64,000 nt of DNA from positions 310,001 to 374,000 of the forward strand of contig BBDR01000003.1 in NCBI GenBank assembly GCA_001312405.1, read 5' to 3'. Shown here piece after piece: positions 1 through 10,714 of this stretch; position 1 is the stretch's first letter; every line of letters starts with the position of its first letter. The stretch comes from Clostridium sp. NkU-1 (GTDB lineage Bacteria; Bacillota_A; Clostridia; Lachnospirales; Lachnospiraceae). Position numbers and translations under genes: made by a program. The notes beneath the pieces were generated by a model. It ran no database searches. It was not told the origin of the DNA and worked only from the letters and a program-made list of their open reading frames with translations.

Positions 1-68
1 CGCCTGTGAGGGATTTTGTAAGTGCCAGATTTGGAATGCAGGTGATCAATTCCAGAAAGGGTTCTTAA
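1..68 (+). CDS. 3' end of an upstream gene (partial)
   Basis: From base 3 one frame stays open for 21 codons to a TAA at 66-68, giving a tail that ends VINSRKGS. The next gene starts 12 bases later, so both are probably in one operon. The piece is too short to name a family; a glycan gene is likely only from context. Confidence 0.35.
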   Translation, partial: PVRDFVSARFGMQVINSRKGS

Positions 69-80
69 AGAGGAGCAGAT

Positions 81-961
81 ATGAATATTAGCTGTATCAT
101 TCTCAATTATAATGATGCGGAAACTACCATAAGCCTGGTAAATTCCCTGGTAAATTATGAAATCCTGGATTCCATTGTGATCGTGGACAACTGTTCCACC
201 GATGATTCTGCCTCAAGGCTTCAGGCAATTGAGGCCGGAAAAGTTCATTTTATCTCCTCAGAAAAGAACGGGGGATACGGTTATGGCAATAATCAGGGAA
301 TCCGGTATGCCTATGGGAACCTTCACGCTACCCATGTGCTCATAGCAAATCCTGATGTAAAGGTTACGGAGGAATGCATACAGGCCATGAAGCTTCCTTT
401 TTAAAGATAAGCCGGCTGGGAGTTGCGGCGGCAGTCACCATGGATGGGACGGGAAAGGTGGCGCTGTCAAGCTGGCGTCTTAACGGCCTTTTGGGAGATC
501 TTTTGGATACCGGCCTTATTACCAGACGGATTTTTGCACCCTGGCTTAATGACAGGCCGGAATTAAAGGCGGATTCTAAAAAGGAGCGGTACGTTTACGT
601 AGATGCCGTGCCAGGCTCTCTTTTTATGGCGGATATTTATGCCTCATGGAATGCGGTCTTTATGATGAAGAGGTCTTTCTATATTATGAGGAAAAGATTC
701 TCGGATTTCAGCTGAAGAAAAAGGGGTATGGGACAGTACTGCTCCTGAATCAGTCCTATGTACACCTTCATTCCGTGTCCATTAATAAGAATGTGAAATC
801 CATTTTAAAGAAGCAGGCCCTTCTTCATAAGAGCAAGCTTCACTATTATAAAAAAATATCTGGGAATCAACCGGTTCCAGGAATGTCTGGTAAAGGCTTT
901 CCTGGCATTTCTCATGGCAGAAATCTGGTTTCTGACTGAGATCCTGGGATGGTCCTGGTAG
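81..961 (+). CDS. GT2 glycosyltransferase, rhamnosyltransferase-like (apparent frameshifts)
   Basis: This is a family 2 glycosyltransferase, a cytoplasmic or membrane-associated enzyme that adds a sugar from a nucleotide donor to a growing surface glycan. The N-terminus (ISCIILNYNDAETT, then IVDNCSTDDS) is the GT-A nucleotide-binding fold, and IANPDVKV supplies the DxD-like metal site. The later segment GLYDEEVFLYYEE is typical of WbbL-like rhamnosyltransferases. The conserved protein moves through several frames, with breaks near 395 (T run), 635 and 848 (A run), and ends at a TAG at 959-961. GAGGAG precedes the ATG. Family assignment is firm; the sugar is not known. Confidence 0.8.
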
Positions 962-1007
962 GTTTTGCCCCAAAAGCGTGGGCGGGAAGAGGAAAGGGGA
1001 AAGGCTC

Positions 1008-1927
1008 ATGGTTTCGGTGCTTCTTGCATCCTATAACGGAGAAAAATATATACGGGAGCAGCTGGACTCCATTTTAGGCCAGACGTTTTCTGATCTGTCC
1101 ATCGTGATTTCTGATGACCTTTCTACAGATGGGACCCCTTCCATTATCCGGGAATATGAAGAACAATACCCTGGCCGGGTGAGGTGCTTAAAGAACAGGG
1201 AAAGGTCCGGCAGCGCCAGAATAATTTTTTTCGTCTGCTGACGTCGGTGTCTGATGAGTATGTGATGCTTTGTGACCAGGATGATGTATGGCTTCCAGAT
1301 AAGGCGGAAGTCACCTTAAGGGAAATGAAGCGGCTGGAGGCGGCATGGGGAGCAGAGGTTCCTTTGCTGGTCCACGGAGACTTATCGGTTACCGATAAGA
1401 CGGGCAATATTCTTCACAATTCCATGGCAGAATACCAGAAGATCGCGGTTCATGATAACCGGTTCAGTCATTATCTGGTTGAGAACAACATTACCGGGAA
1501 TACGGTCATGATCAACAGGGCCTTTTTGCGGTTCTTTGCTGAGATTCCAAAGGAATGCGTCATGCATGACTGGTGGCTGGGGCTTCTGGCAAGCTGCTTT
1601 GGAAGAATATCCTATATTGACCGTCCCCTGGTTTTATACCGGCAGCATGGGGAAAACCAGATGGGGTCTAAAAGCGGTAAGGAGCAGTATGCGGAGCGGA
1701 TCCTTAATCAGGACAGGATCCGGGAAAATTACAGGAAAATGTTTGTGCAGGCACAGATGTTTTTAAAGCTCTATGGAAATGAGATGTCCAGGGAGCAGAG
1801 AGAAGTTCTGGAGCATTTTACCGGACTGCCCGGAAAAAACAGAGCGGAAAAGATTTATACTATTTGGAAATACAGATTAAAGAAAAGCACCCATATGCGG
1901 ACGCTGGGCCAGATGTTTTCCATCTGA
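1008..1927 (+). CDS. GT2 glycosyltransferase (apparent frameshift)
   Basis: This is a second family 2 glycosyltransferase, directly downstream of the first. It opens with VSVLLASYNGEKYIREQL, has ISDDLSTDGT, and has the acceptor-side motif LCDQDDVWLPDK (DxD/QDDVW) found in rhamnosyl- and galactosyltransferases of O-antigen and rhamnan clusters. MHDWWLGLLA lies in the usual place for the catalytic acidic residue. I chose the ATG at 1008, with GGAAAGGGGAAAG upstream, over an in-frame ATG 30 bases earlier. One frameshift near 1225 (a T-rich run) separates the donor-binding part from QDDVW. The substrate is unknown. Confidence 0.82.
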
Positions 1928-1948
1928 CCGGGAAATGGAGGATAACGC

Positions 1949-3057
1949 ATGGACAATAAAGAGGATATATTAGTGACGAGGGCTTCCATGCCTTCCTATG
2001 AAGAATTTATAGAAGAGATACGGCCGATCTGGGAAACAGCCTGGATGACTAATATGGGGGAATTTCATGAAAAACTAATGGAGCAGTTAAAGGAGTACTT
2101 AAAGGTACAGAAGCTTCTTTTGTTTGTCAACGGGCATATGGCTCTCGAAATGGCGCTGCAGGCCATGAATCTGTCCGGCGAGGTGATCACCACCCCGTTT
2201 TCTTTTGCTTCCACCACCCATGCCATTGTAAGAAATAACTTAACTCCGGTGTTCTGCGATATCCGCGAAGAGGATTATACCATTGATCCGGATAAGATCG
2301 AAGAACTGATTACGGAAAAGACAACCGCCATTTTACCGGTTCATGTTTATGGAAATATCTGCGATGTAGATAAAATTGAAAAAATTGCGAAAAAAACATA
2401 ATTTAAAGGTAATTTATGATGCTGCTCATGCTTTTGGCGTAGAGGTAAATGGGAGAGGCATCGGGACCTATGGTGACGCTTCCATGTTCAGCTTTCATGC
2501 CACAAAGGTGTATAACACCATTGAAGGCGGGGCTGTGACCTTTCAGGACCCGTCTCTGGAGATTTTGTTCAATTATTTGAAAAATTTCGGCATCACCGGA
2601 AAGGAAACCGTGGAGTACATCGGCGGCAATGCTAAAATGAATGAGTTTCAGGCAGCTATGGGTATCTGCAACCTTCGCCATGTGAATGATAACATTGAAA
2701 AGCGCAGGCTTGTGGCAGAACGGTACCGGGAGCATTTAACGGGGATTCCGGGTATCCGCCTGATAGACCCAAAAGAAGGGATCCGCCAGAATTATGCGTA
2801 TTTTCCTGTTGCTTTTGACGGCTTTTCCTTAACAAGGAATGAGGTATATGAGCTGCTGGCCTCCCATCACATCTTTGCCAGAAAGTATTTTTATCCTCTG
2901 ATCACTGACTTTGAATGCTACCGGGAGCAGTTTTTAGATGTACGCCTTCCTGTGGCAAAAAAAGGCGGCGGACAGTGTTTTGACCCTGCCCTTATATGCA
3001 GAACTTTCCCTGGATCAGGTTGACCGCATCTGCGCCGTAATTTTAAGTGCCAGATAG
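1949..3057 (+). CDS. DegT/DnrJ/EryC1/StrS sugar aminotransferase (apparent frameshifts)
   Basis: This is a PLP-dependent aminotransferase of nucleotide-linked keto-sugars, most like the VioA/WecE type that makes a dTDP-4-amino-4,6-dideoxyhexose. Motifs seen are FVNGHMALEMAL (phosphate binding), ITTPFSFAST, PVHVYGN, the PLP aspartate in YDAAHAFG and the Schiff-base lysine in SFHATKVYN. Two breaks are at runs of seven A (near 2394 and 2957). Removing one A from each gives a continuous protein of about 370 residues, normal for the family, ending at TAG 3055-3057. The ATP-grasp gene that follows may act on the new amino group, for example by adding an acyl or aminoacyl unit; that is inference. 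Confidence 0.85.
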
Positions 3058-3085
3058 AAGAAAGGAAGCATCAATGGAGGAAATT

Positions 3086-4063
3086 ATGAATACAGCTTTG
3101 GTGACTGCAATCGGGTCATTTTCGGCAGATATTGTTATAAAAAAAATTTAAAAAAAGGGCGGCTTCCGGGTAGTTGGCTGTGATATTTATCCGGAAGAAT
3201 GGATAGCAGATTCCGGGAATGTGGCATCCTTTTACCAGGTTCCTCTTGCAACAGACGAGAAAAGATATGTGGACTCCATCCTGAAGATCTGCAGGGAGGA
3301 AGAAGTAAAGATGCTGATCGTTCTTACGGATGTGGAGGTAGATGTGTGGAACCGCCACAGGGACGAACTGTCTTTGGCTTCGGTGACATTATGTCTGTCA
3401 TCGGAGGAAACCCTTCTTCTATGCAGAGATAAAAGGAAGCTTTGCCGTTTTCTTACGGAAAAAGGCATTGGCAATCCCATTCCTACCCTGGAGCTTTCTA
3501 AAGCAGATCCGGAGTGCCTTTCCTATCCGGCGGTTATCAAGCCTTTGACGGAAGGAGCAGTCAGGGGCTTCGCTACATTCATTCTCTTGACGAGATGAAA
3601 GGATTTTTGGAATGCGGAGACTCTGAAGGCTGATCGTACAGCCTTTTATCAGGGGAACATCGTTACCGTGGATGTGGTAAGGCAGGCGGAAACAGGAGAG
3701 AGCACAGCCGTGTGCCGGAAGGAGCTATTGCGGACCCCTAATGGAGCAGGAACCTCGGTCCTTGTGTTTATAGATCCCATTCTGGAAGCCTCGTGCAGGG
3801 AAATAGCCAATGCCCTTGGCATCAACGGCTGCGTAAACTTTGAGTTTATTCAGGCAGAGGACGGATCGTATCATATGCTGGAATGCAATCCCCGCTTTTC
3901 CGGCGGCGTAGAGTTTTCCTGTCTGGCAGGATATGACTGTGTTACCAATCATTTAAGATGCTTTACAGGAGAGGCCATTGAACCGTCAAAGGAAATCACG
4001 GGCATGTATATTGCAAGAAAGTATGAGGAATATATTATGGGAAGTAAAAAGCACTTGCCATAA
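3086..4063 (+). CDS. ATP-grasp ligase (apparent frameshifts)
   Basis: This is an ATP-grasp carboxylate-amine ligase of the CarB/PylC-like type. The start reads TALVTAIGSFSADIVI, a Rossmann-like preATP-grasp domain. The middle has YPAVIKPL (ATP-binding lysine), and the C-terminal part has GCVNFEFIQ and MLECNPRFSGG, the Mg-binding Glu/Asn pair. ATG 3086 has GGAGG five bases upstream; an in-frame ATG at 3074 overlaps that site. Breaks lie at A runs near 3137-3158 and in the stretch 3556-3632. It follows a sugar aminotransferase, so peptide-bond formation on an amino sugar is plausible. The last ten codons and the terminator are echoed as a remnant near 51.26 kb. Confidence 0.72.
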
Positions 4064-4073
4064 TCGGATGGAC

Positions 4074-4094
4074 GGGGCAGAAAACGCCCCTTTT
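4074..4094 (+). terminator. Rho-independent terminator after the ATP-grasp gene
   Basis: A five-base-pair GGGGC/GCCCC stem (4074-4078 with 4086-4090) is followed by TTTT. The next gene starts 36 bases later, so read-through may still feed it. Confidence 0.6.
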
Positions 4095-4129
4095 ATCACA
4101 AAAGCAGATACAGGAAAGGGCGAAGAGGA

Positions 4130-5116
4130 ATGAGCGGCAGTTCTGAATCAAAAATAATGGCCAGCATTAACTGCGTGACCTTTAACCATAAAGCTTATAT
4201 CAGGCAGGCCCTGGACAGCTTTCTCATGCAAAAGACAGATTTTGAATTTGAAATTCTGGTTCATGATGACGCGTCTACCGATGGAACCGGGGATATTTTA
4301 AGAGAATATGAATCAAAATACCCGGGTAAGGTGAGGCCCCTCATACAGACAGAGAACCAGTACTCTCAGGGAATCGACAATATCAGCGGAGCGTTTAATT
4401 TCCCGCGGGCCAGAGGAAAATACATTTTCATGTGCGACGGAGACGATTACTGGACTTCACCGGATAAGATGCAAAAGCAGGTGGATTACATGGAGTCCCA
4501 TCCGGACTGCACCCTTTGCATACACAGTGCTAAAATCGAACTGGTGGGAAGGGCTCTGACGGAAAGACAGATGCGTCCTTACCGGGGGAATCGGGTGATC
4601 ACGCCTGAGGAGATCGTGGATAAGCCTTCCGGTTATGCCATGTCCTCCATGGCATTTCCCTCCCGCCTTATAAAGGAGCTTCCGGATTACTATGTGGATT
4701 GTCCGGTGGGAGACACTCCCCTGCAGATGATGGCGGCTGCAAAAGGGTATGGCTATTACATGGATGAACCCATGAGCGCCTACCGGGTGGGAGTAGCAGG
4801 CTCCTGGACCATGGATGGCAAAAGCGGGAATTACGCCAGCAAACAAAAGATTTACTGGGAACGGATGAAACAGGTGTACGAGGAATTTAACGCTGCAACA
4901 GAGGGCAGTTTAAGAGAAGCAGCGGACAGCGCGGCAAAACGGACTTATTATCATACCATGGTCAATACCAGGCAGTTTACGGAGATCATGAATCCGGAAT
5001 ACCGTAAATATTATAAGGAATTGACGCCAAGAACCAGGTTTTTTATTCAGGCCGAATACCGGGCTCCGGGAGCTTACGGGCTGTTAAGGAAGATATTCCT
5101 TGGAAAGAAAGGGTAA
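4130..5116 (+). CDS. GT2 glycosyltransferase, intact
   Basis: This is an uninterrupted 328-residue family 2 glycosyltransferase. ASINCVTFNHKAYIRQAL and LVHDDASTDGT form the donor-binding fold. FMCDGDDYWTSPDKMQKQV carries the DxD metal motif and the DYW variant common in clostridial glycan clusters. No membrane helix is obvious. GGAAAGGGCGAAGAGGA precedes the ATG. It is the last + strand gene before a convergent L,D-transpeptidase. Donor and acceptor are unknown. Confidence 0.85.
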   Translation: MSGSSESKIMASINCVTFNHKAYIRQALDSFLMQKTDFEFEILVHDDASTDGTGDILREYESKYPGKVRPLIQTENQYSQGIDNISGAFNFPRARGKYIFMCDGDDYWTSPDKMQKQVDYMESHPDCTLCIHSAKIELVGRALTERQMRPYRGNRVITPEEIVDKPSGYAMSSMAFPSRLIKELPDYYVDCPVGDTPLQMMAAAKGYGYYMDEPMSAYRVGVAGSWTMDGKSGNYASKQKIYWERMKQVYEEFNAATEGSLREAADSAAKRTYYHTMVNTRQFTEIMNPEYRKYYKELTPRTRFFIQAEYRAPGAYGLLRKIFLGKKG

Positions 5117-5128
5117 GAAAGCAAAAAA

Positions 5129-5165
5129 CATGGGCAGGATCCGGTAAATCCGGTTCCTGCCCATG
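5129..5165 (-). terminator. Terminator of the L,D-transpeptidase gene (possibly bidirectional)
   Basis: A long stem pairs CATGGGCAGGA (5129-5139) with TCCTGCCCATG (5155-5165) and has an inner CCGG/CCGG. Read on the minus strand it is followed by TTTTTTGC, a good U tract. It lies between two convergent genes. Confidence 0.8.
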
Positions 5166-5197
5166 CGTTATATCGTTATAAAGCTGCCTGCTCCAGG

Positions 5198-6653
5198 TTA
5201 TCTTGCAATATTGGGATCAGTAGGATCCCAGGTCTGGGTATCAGGTATGATCTGTTCAATGGCCGGTCTCTCATATGGTCCCGGAACCGGTGATTCGTAA
5301 ATCGTAACGGTGGTTCCAAGAGCGCAATGGTCATATACCCATTTGGCGTCTCCAGAGAGGAGACGGACGCAGCCGGCTGACTGAGCAATGCTCATATAAT
5401 TATAAGTCATCGGATCCAGCGTCATATTATTGGGTTTGCTGTATAGAATGGAATGAATTAAGAAGCCCTTCCAGATACGGGTTGCGTACTGGGTAAAGAT
5501 TCCGTGGTTCATATCTCTCCAGCGGTATTTTTCCGGAGTCTGGAATGTTCCAAGAGGGGTATCCGGTCCAGTGGAGGTCAAAAAGGATTTTAACGGAATA
5601 ATAAAGCCGTTGTTTCCATCTTTGGCGAAGATGGTCATGCAGTTCATGGTCTTGTTGATGCTGATGAGGAACGGTCCCTTTGCACCAATAACAGGCTCTA
5701 AGTCAGAGAGCATTCTTCCAGATTCATCGAAATAATATTTGTAGCCGTCAAGATACTGCCAGCCGGTCACCGGATAGGAATCCTGGAAATAGTAGCGCTC
5801 ATTGCCTGCCCATGCCCAGCCGGTAAAGGATGTACCGTCGCCGTTAAAGTAACGGAGACCGCCGTCAATCTGCCGCATTCCGTCTGGGACAGCGGAAACC
5901 AAAGGCTTATCCGTGGAATAGGGGAATTGAGAATTCTTGGCGTAAAAGGCCATTCTCAACCCTGTTATGTAGTGGCCGGTTCCCATGGTTCCTGTGGTGG
6001 TCCCGTTCTTGGCCCAGTCCATCGTGGTTCCATCTTCCAGCTGAGCGGTGTAGTAGAGGTCGAACTGGTTATTCACATAACCGGAAAACCGCATCTGTAC
6101 TGCTTCGATGTTTATGTCATTGGCATATTGGTAGTCTGCTGCCCGTTTAAGACCCATGGAGACCAGCCGGTGCTGGAAGTATAGGTCCGGTAAAGCACGT
6201 TTCCTACAATGTTTGTAAGGAAGGTAGATAATCCGTGAAAGCCCTGTCCGTTATTTGTGATCCATGCATCGTTTACAAAAGGCTGTGACCAGTTGCTGTC
6301 ACCGATCATAACGGTAGTCTGGAGACGCGGGAAATTGGCCTTTAAAGCTTCCTGGGCTGCTCTGGTGGCTTCATCCACCACACCATCCTCGCCGCTGCCT
6401 TCCCCTTCTTTTCCAATGTCTATGCCGGCATTTGCCAAAGCGGTTTCTGCTTCTTCCTTCGTTACGCCCCCCTGTGTCTGGGCGTCTGTCTGGGTCTGGG
6501 CCTCAGACTCGGACTGCCCTTCGCTCTGACTGATGGGGACACCATTCTTAAATCCCGGTCCATATGCTTCTTCTGCCATGCAAGGGAAGCCTGTCCGGAA
6601 ACAAGAGCAGCCGTAAGGCAGAGTACCATCAGGCTGCGTGTCAGTTTACGCAT
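5198..6653 (-). CDS. Secreted L,D-transpeptidase with ChW-like and cell-wall-binding repeats (apparent frameshifts)
   Basis: This is a YkuD-type L,D-transpeptidase, which would form 3-3 peptidoglycan crosslinks or attach proteins outside the membrane. Order: signal peptide (RKLTRSLMVLCLTAALVSG), a Gln/Ser/Thr-rich linker, two ChW-like segments (YRTYTSSTGWSPWVLNG and DLYYTAQLEDGTTMDWAKNG), two cell-wall-binding repeats with GW and YY signatures, then the catalytic domain. The active site is seen as the His of FLIHSILYSKP and the Cys of SAGCVRLL. AGGAGG precedes the ATG at 6653. Frame changes occur near 6580 and 6120. ChW repeats with choline-type repeats in one enzyme is an uncommon mix. Confidence 0.8.
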
Positions 6654-6737
6654 AATATATAACCTCCTGAATTCTTATAAATAAAAAGTATATTCCCTTA
6701 TACTCTAACACAATCAGGTCTAAAATGCTATAGACGA

Positions 6738-6766
6738 TTTACAATTATTGGGGAATATAGTACAAT
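6738..6766 (+). promoter_or_regulatory. Sigma-A type promoter for the flippase operon
   Basis: TTTACA at 6738-6743, a 17-base spacer and TACAAT at 6761-6766, about 43 bases before the ATG at 6809. Confidence 0.65.
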
Positions 6767-6808
6767 AAGGCGGAAATGTAAATTGGTAAAGCAAGGAGAA
6801 AAGCCAGT

Positions 6809-8296
6809 ATGTACCAGGAAAATATGAAAAATAAAGTCCTTTCCGGCCTGTTCTGGAAAGTGATGGAAAACGGGGGCACCCAGGGTATTCAGTTCCTTGT
6901 ATCGGTTCTGCTGGCCAGGATGCTGACGCCGGCAGAGTCCGGAGAAGTCATGCTCATCATGATATTCATTACCATTGGAAATGTGTTTGTTCAAAGCGGT
7001 GTTAATACCTCCCTGATCCAGAAACGGACGGTGGATGAGGTCGATTATTCCTCTGCATTTTATATCAGCTGGGCCATTGCTTTTGTTTTATATGTAATCC
7101 TCTTTTTCTCGGCTCCGGCCATAGCGTCCTTTTACGGACAGCCTGTTTTTACTCCTGTGCTCCGGGTCCTTGCTGTGACCCTGTTTTTGGTGCCTTTACC
7201 TCTGTGCAGTCTGCAGTGGTCGCCAGGAATATGGAGTTTCGGAAGCTTTGCCTTGCAAGCCTTTTTGCCGCTCTTTGCTCCGGTATCATCGGCGTTTTTC
7301 TGGCAGCCAGGGGGCGGGGGCTATGGGCCCTTGCCATGCAGCAGTTTTTTTACAGCTTTTTCTTAATGATCATGCTGACAATTCTGGTAAAATGGAGGCC
7401 AAGGCTCCTGTTTTCCGTTAAAAAGGCGGGAGAATTGTTTTCCTATGGCTGGAAAATACTTTGTTCCGGCCTTATTGATACGGTATTTAATAATGTTTAC
7501 GGGCTAGTCATCGGGAAATTATATAATTCCGCCATGATGGGGCAATACTCAAGAGGAAACCAGTTTCCTGCCCTGATTGCGGGGAATCTTGGGGCGGCTA
7601 TCCAGTCGGTCATGCTTCCGGCTTTTTCGGCCAGCCAGGAGGACAAGGAGAGGTTGAAACGCATGGTGAGAAGGTCCATAGTCACCAGCTCTTACCTGGT
7701 GTTCCCCATGATGGCCGGCTTGATCGCCGTGGCAGAGCCTATGGTAAAGCTGCTTTTGACGGACAGGTATTTACCCTGTGTGCCCATGCTCCGGATGCTG
7801 TGCGTAGCTATGGGACCTGGCCCCTTCATGTGGCAAATTTGCAGGCCATTAATGCCATGGGGAAAAGTGAGGTATTCCTCAAACTGGAAATAATAAAGAA
7901 GGCGATCGGCATGGCCGCTCTTCTCATCAGCATCCCTTTTGGGATATACACCATGGTGGCTTTAAGGGCAGTGACCGATTTTATCTGCACCTTTATCAAT
8001 GCGTATCCCAATAAAAGCTTTTAAACTACAGCTTTTTTGAACAGTGGAAGGATGTGCTTCCTTCTCTTCTTCTGTCAGCGGTGATGTGCCTCATTTCATA
8101 CGGAATGCAGTATGTAATAGAAGGAACCCTTTTAACCCTGATTGTCCAGATTCTTGTGGGAGTCGCTGTTTATGCAGGGCTTTCCTGGCTGTTCCGGCTG
8201 GAGGCTTTTTTTGTACCTGTGCCGCATTTCAGGAATCATAAAACAGTAGGCAGGGTGGTTTTAAGTTTACTTTTCAGGCCGGATATTGTAGAATAA
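6809..8296 (+). CDS. Polysaccharide flippase, Wzx/PST type (apparent frameshifts)
   Basis: This is a multi-spanning lipid-linked oligosaccharide flippase of the MOP superfamily, moving undecaprenyl-linked units across the membrane. The N-terminus (VLSGLFWKVMENGGTQGIQFLVSVLLARMLTPAESG) is characteristic of the RfbX/TuaB group. Alternating hydrophobic stretches follow, with VIGKLYNSAMMGQYSRGNQFP in the middle. The reading moves through frames at about 7190, 7810 and 8015; joined it gives about 495 residues, the normal length. AAGGAG precedes the ATG, and a good promoter lies upstream. Confidence 0.82.
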
Positions 8297-8369
8297 AGGG
8301 ACATTGTGAGGAAGTACCCGGTTGGGATACCATTATGCCAAATACTGTTGGTAATTAAGGGGAAAATAA

Positions 8370-9629
8370 ATGGAACGAAAAAAATGTGGCCTGGAATATG
8401 ATCGGAAGCCTGGTTTATGCCGGTTCCAGCATGGTCCTTACGGCCCTTGTCAACCATCTCATAGGAACGGAACAGGGAGGAATCTTTGGTTTTGCCTTCA
8501 GTACCTTTGGGCAGCAGATGTTTTTGGTAGCCTATTTTGGCATGAGGCCTTTGCAGAGCACGGATACAAGCAAAAGCTATACGTTTTCCGAATACCGTCT
8601 GGCCCGGCTGGTTACCTGCTCCATGGCTGTCCTTTTTGGAATGGGTTATATTATTTTTAACACCCTGTCCCCGTCGGCAGGCTATACGGCTCAAAAGGCA
8701 CTGGTGGTATTTTTGATGGTGCTGTATAAGGTGCTTGACGGGTTTGCAGATGTATATGAATCGGAATTTCAGAGAAATGGACGGCTGTACCTTACAGGAC
8801 AGGCCATGGCTTTCCGCACCCTGCTTTCCGTGTTCTGCTTTTTAGGAACCCTGGCTGTAACAAAGGAGCTTATATTTTCCTGTGTGGTTGCGGTTTTGTC
8901 TCAGGGAGCGGGAATTTTGCTGTTTGATAAAAGAGCGGCAAAGCGTGTGCCTGGAATTGTGTTTACCAGGACACCCGGCAGGCAGTGGCGGCTTTTGCAG
9001 GATGGATTTTTGCTGTTTTTGTCCGTTTTTTTTGGACGGGCTCATTTTTGCCATGGCAAAATATGCGGTGGATGCCCGGATGACTGCTACGGACAACGCT
9101 GTTTTTGTGGCAATTTTTATGCCGACCTCGGTCATCAATCTGGCGGCCAACTTTGTGATACGTCCCTTTTTGACCAGTATGTCTTATCAGTGGGAGGAAA
9201 GGAATTTTAAGGAATTCAAGTCTGGCTTAAAAAAAAGCTTTCCGGTATTATATTCCTTCTTACGGTGATTGCCCTGGCAGGTGCTGGGTGCTTGGCGTTC
9301 CAGTGCTTGGAGCAATTTCCAATGTGGAACTTAAACCCTACAAATCCGGGCTTCTATTTATCGTGCTGGGCGGCGGTTTCTTTGCGGTTATGAATCTGTT
9401 TTATTATGTGCTTGTCATCATGAAGCAGCAGAAGCGGATCTTTTTCGGCTATGTGCCGGTCAGCGTCCTTTCCTTCTTTCTCTCCTTCTGGCTGGTTGGA
9501 ACGGGAGGGATCAATGGAGGAGCTTTCTCCTATATGCTGGAAATGCTGATTCTTATGCTTTGCTTTATGGGACAGGCGGTCCGTGTCTTAATTACAGAGG
9601 AGAGAGGGAGGCTGGAGCGGAAGAAATGA
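8370..9629 (+). CDS. Multi-spanning MOP/flippase-like protein (apparent frameshifts)
   Basis: This is a polytopic membrane protein of about 420 residues that begins MERKNVAWNMIGSLVYAGSSMVLTALVNH once one A is removed from the run at 8378. This layout resembles divergent Wzx-like flippases that sit beside DPM1-like glycosyltransferases. Further breaks are near 9010-9040 and 9260. Its stop overlaps the start of the next gene (ATGA), so the two are translationally coupled. The exact family is less certain than for the preceding flippase. Confidence 0.68.
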
Positions 9630-10324
9630 TGGATAAGGTACTGGTAGTGATACCTGCATACAATGAGGCTTTAAATATTGAACGCGTGGTAGGAGAAGTG
9701 ATCACCAACTATCCTATGTTTGATTATGTGATCATCAATGACGGTTCCACCGATCACACGGCAGATATCTGCAGAAAGCATGGCTGGAAGATCATTGACC
9801 TGCCCATGAATCTGGGGCTTGCCGGAGCATTCCAGACCGGTCTTAAGTACGCCCACAGGCGGGGCTACCGGTATGCCATACAGTTTGACGGGGACGGGCA
9901 GCACCGTCCGGAATATATCCTTCCCATGAAAGAGAAGATGGATGAAGGGTATGATATTGTTATCGGCTCCAGGTTTGTGACGGGGAAAAAGCCTCATTCC
10001 ATGCGGATGCTTGGAAGCAGGCTCTTAAGCGGCTCCATCTGGTTTACCACAGGAGTAAAGGTCAGTGATCCTACCTCCGGGATGCGCATGTTTAGCAGGA
10101 AGATGATCAAGGAATTTGCTGATGGCTTAAATTACGGCCCGGAACCGGATACGATCTCCTATTTGATCAGCCAGGGGGCAAAGGTCGCGGAAATTCCTGT
10201 AATCATGGATGAACGGATTCTGGGTGAGAGCTATTTGAATCCGGTCAATGCGGCCCGGTATATGGGAAAGATGCTGTTTTCCATACTGCTGGTACAGAGC
10301 ATCCGTATCAGGGACAGGAGATAA
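9626..10324 (+). CDS. GT2 glycosyltransferase, dolichol/undecaprenyl-phosphate sugar synthase-like
   Basis: This intact DPM1-like family 2 enzyme transfers a sugar to polyprenyl phosphate on the cytoplasmic face. VLVVIPAYNEALNIERVV, INDGSTDHTADIC and FDGDGQHRPEYI (DxD) are all present, followed by GSRFVTGK and SDPTSGMRMFSR. There is no C-terminal membrane pair. The start overlaps the upstream stop at 9626-9629. With the following DUF2304 and DUF2142 genes it forms a set often seen in rhamnan and rhamnose-glucose polysaccharide loci. Confidence 0.86.
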   Translation: MMDKVLVVIPAYNEALNIERVVGEVITNYPMFDYVIINDGSTDHTADICRKHGWKIIDLPMNLGLAGAFQTGLKYAHRRGYRYAIQFDGDGQHRPEYILPMKEKMDEGYDIVIGSRFVTGKKPHSMRMLGSRLLSGSIWFTTGVKVSDPTSGMRMFSRKMIKEFADGLNYGPEPDTISYLISQGAKVAEIPVIMDERILGESYLNPVNAARYMGKMLFSILLVQSIRIRDRR

Positions 10325-10342
10325 AGGAAGGGAGAACGTAAC

Positions 10343-10714
10343 ATGACAGTTTTGCTTCGATGCGTACTGATATGCGTTTCCATATTGCTTACATTTTATG
10401 TACTTAGAAGAATACGCCATTCCAAGATGAAGATAGAGGATTCTATCTTCTGGGTGTTGTTTGCCTTGCTTCTGGTGGTGTTCAGCTTATTCCCTCCATT
10501 GGCTGATTTCATATCCCGGATGGTTGGGACCTATTCCACCGCTAACTTTATCTTTACCTTCATGATTTTCATTCTGCTGGTAAAGGTTTTCTTCCAGTCT
10601 GTGAAAATATCCCAGCTGGAGCGGAGAATGACGGAACTGATCCAGATGCTTGCCCTGGACCGGGAAGAGGACAGGGAGAAGGAGGAAGGCCATCGTGAAG
10701 CTCATTCTGAATAA
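10343..10714 (+). CDS. DUF2304 membrane protein
   Basis: This 123-residue protein has three hydrophobic segments (about residues 3-21, 33-55 and 68-88) and the DUF2304 hallmark KMKIEDSIFWVLFALLLV, ending in a charged coiled tail. DUF2304 proteins lie next to polyprenyl-phosphate glycosyltransferases, as here; their biochemical role is not established. The tail overlaps the start of the next gene by 20 bases. Confidence 0.82.
   Translation: MTVLLRCVLICVSILLTFYVLRRIRHSKMKIEDSIFWVLFALLLVVFSLFPPLADFISRMVGTYSTANFIFTFMIFILLVKVFFQSVKISQLERRMTELIQMLALDREEDREKEEGHREAHSE

Noticed and set aside
2376..2402. Programmed ribosomal frameshifting at A-rich runs
   Set aside because: The breaks affect unrelated genes all over the window, the needed shift varies, and stimulatory stem-loops or internal Shine-Dalgarno sites are not consistently present. 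Read error is simpler.
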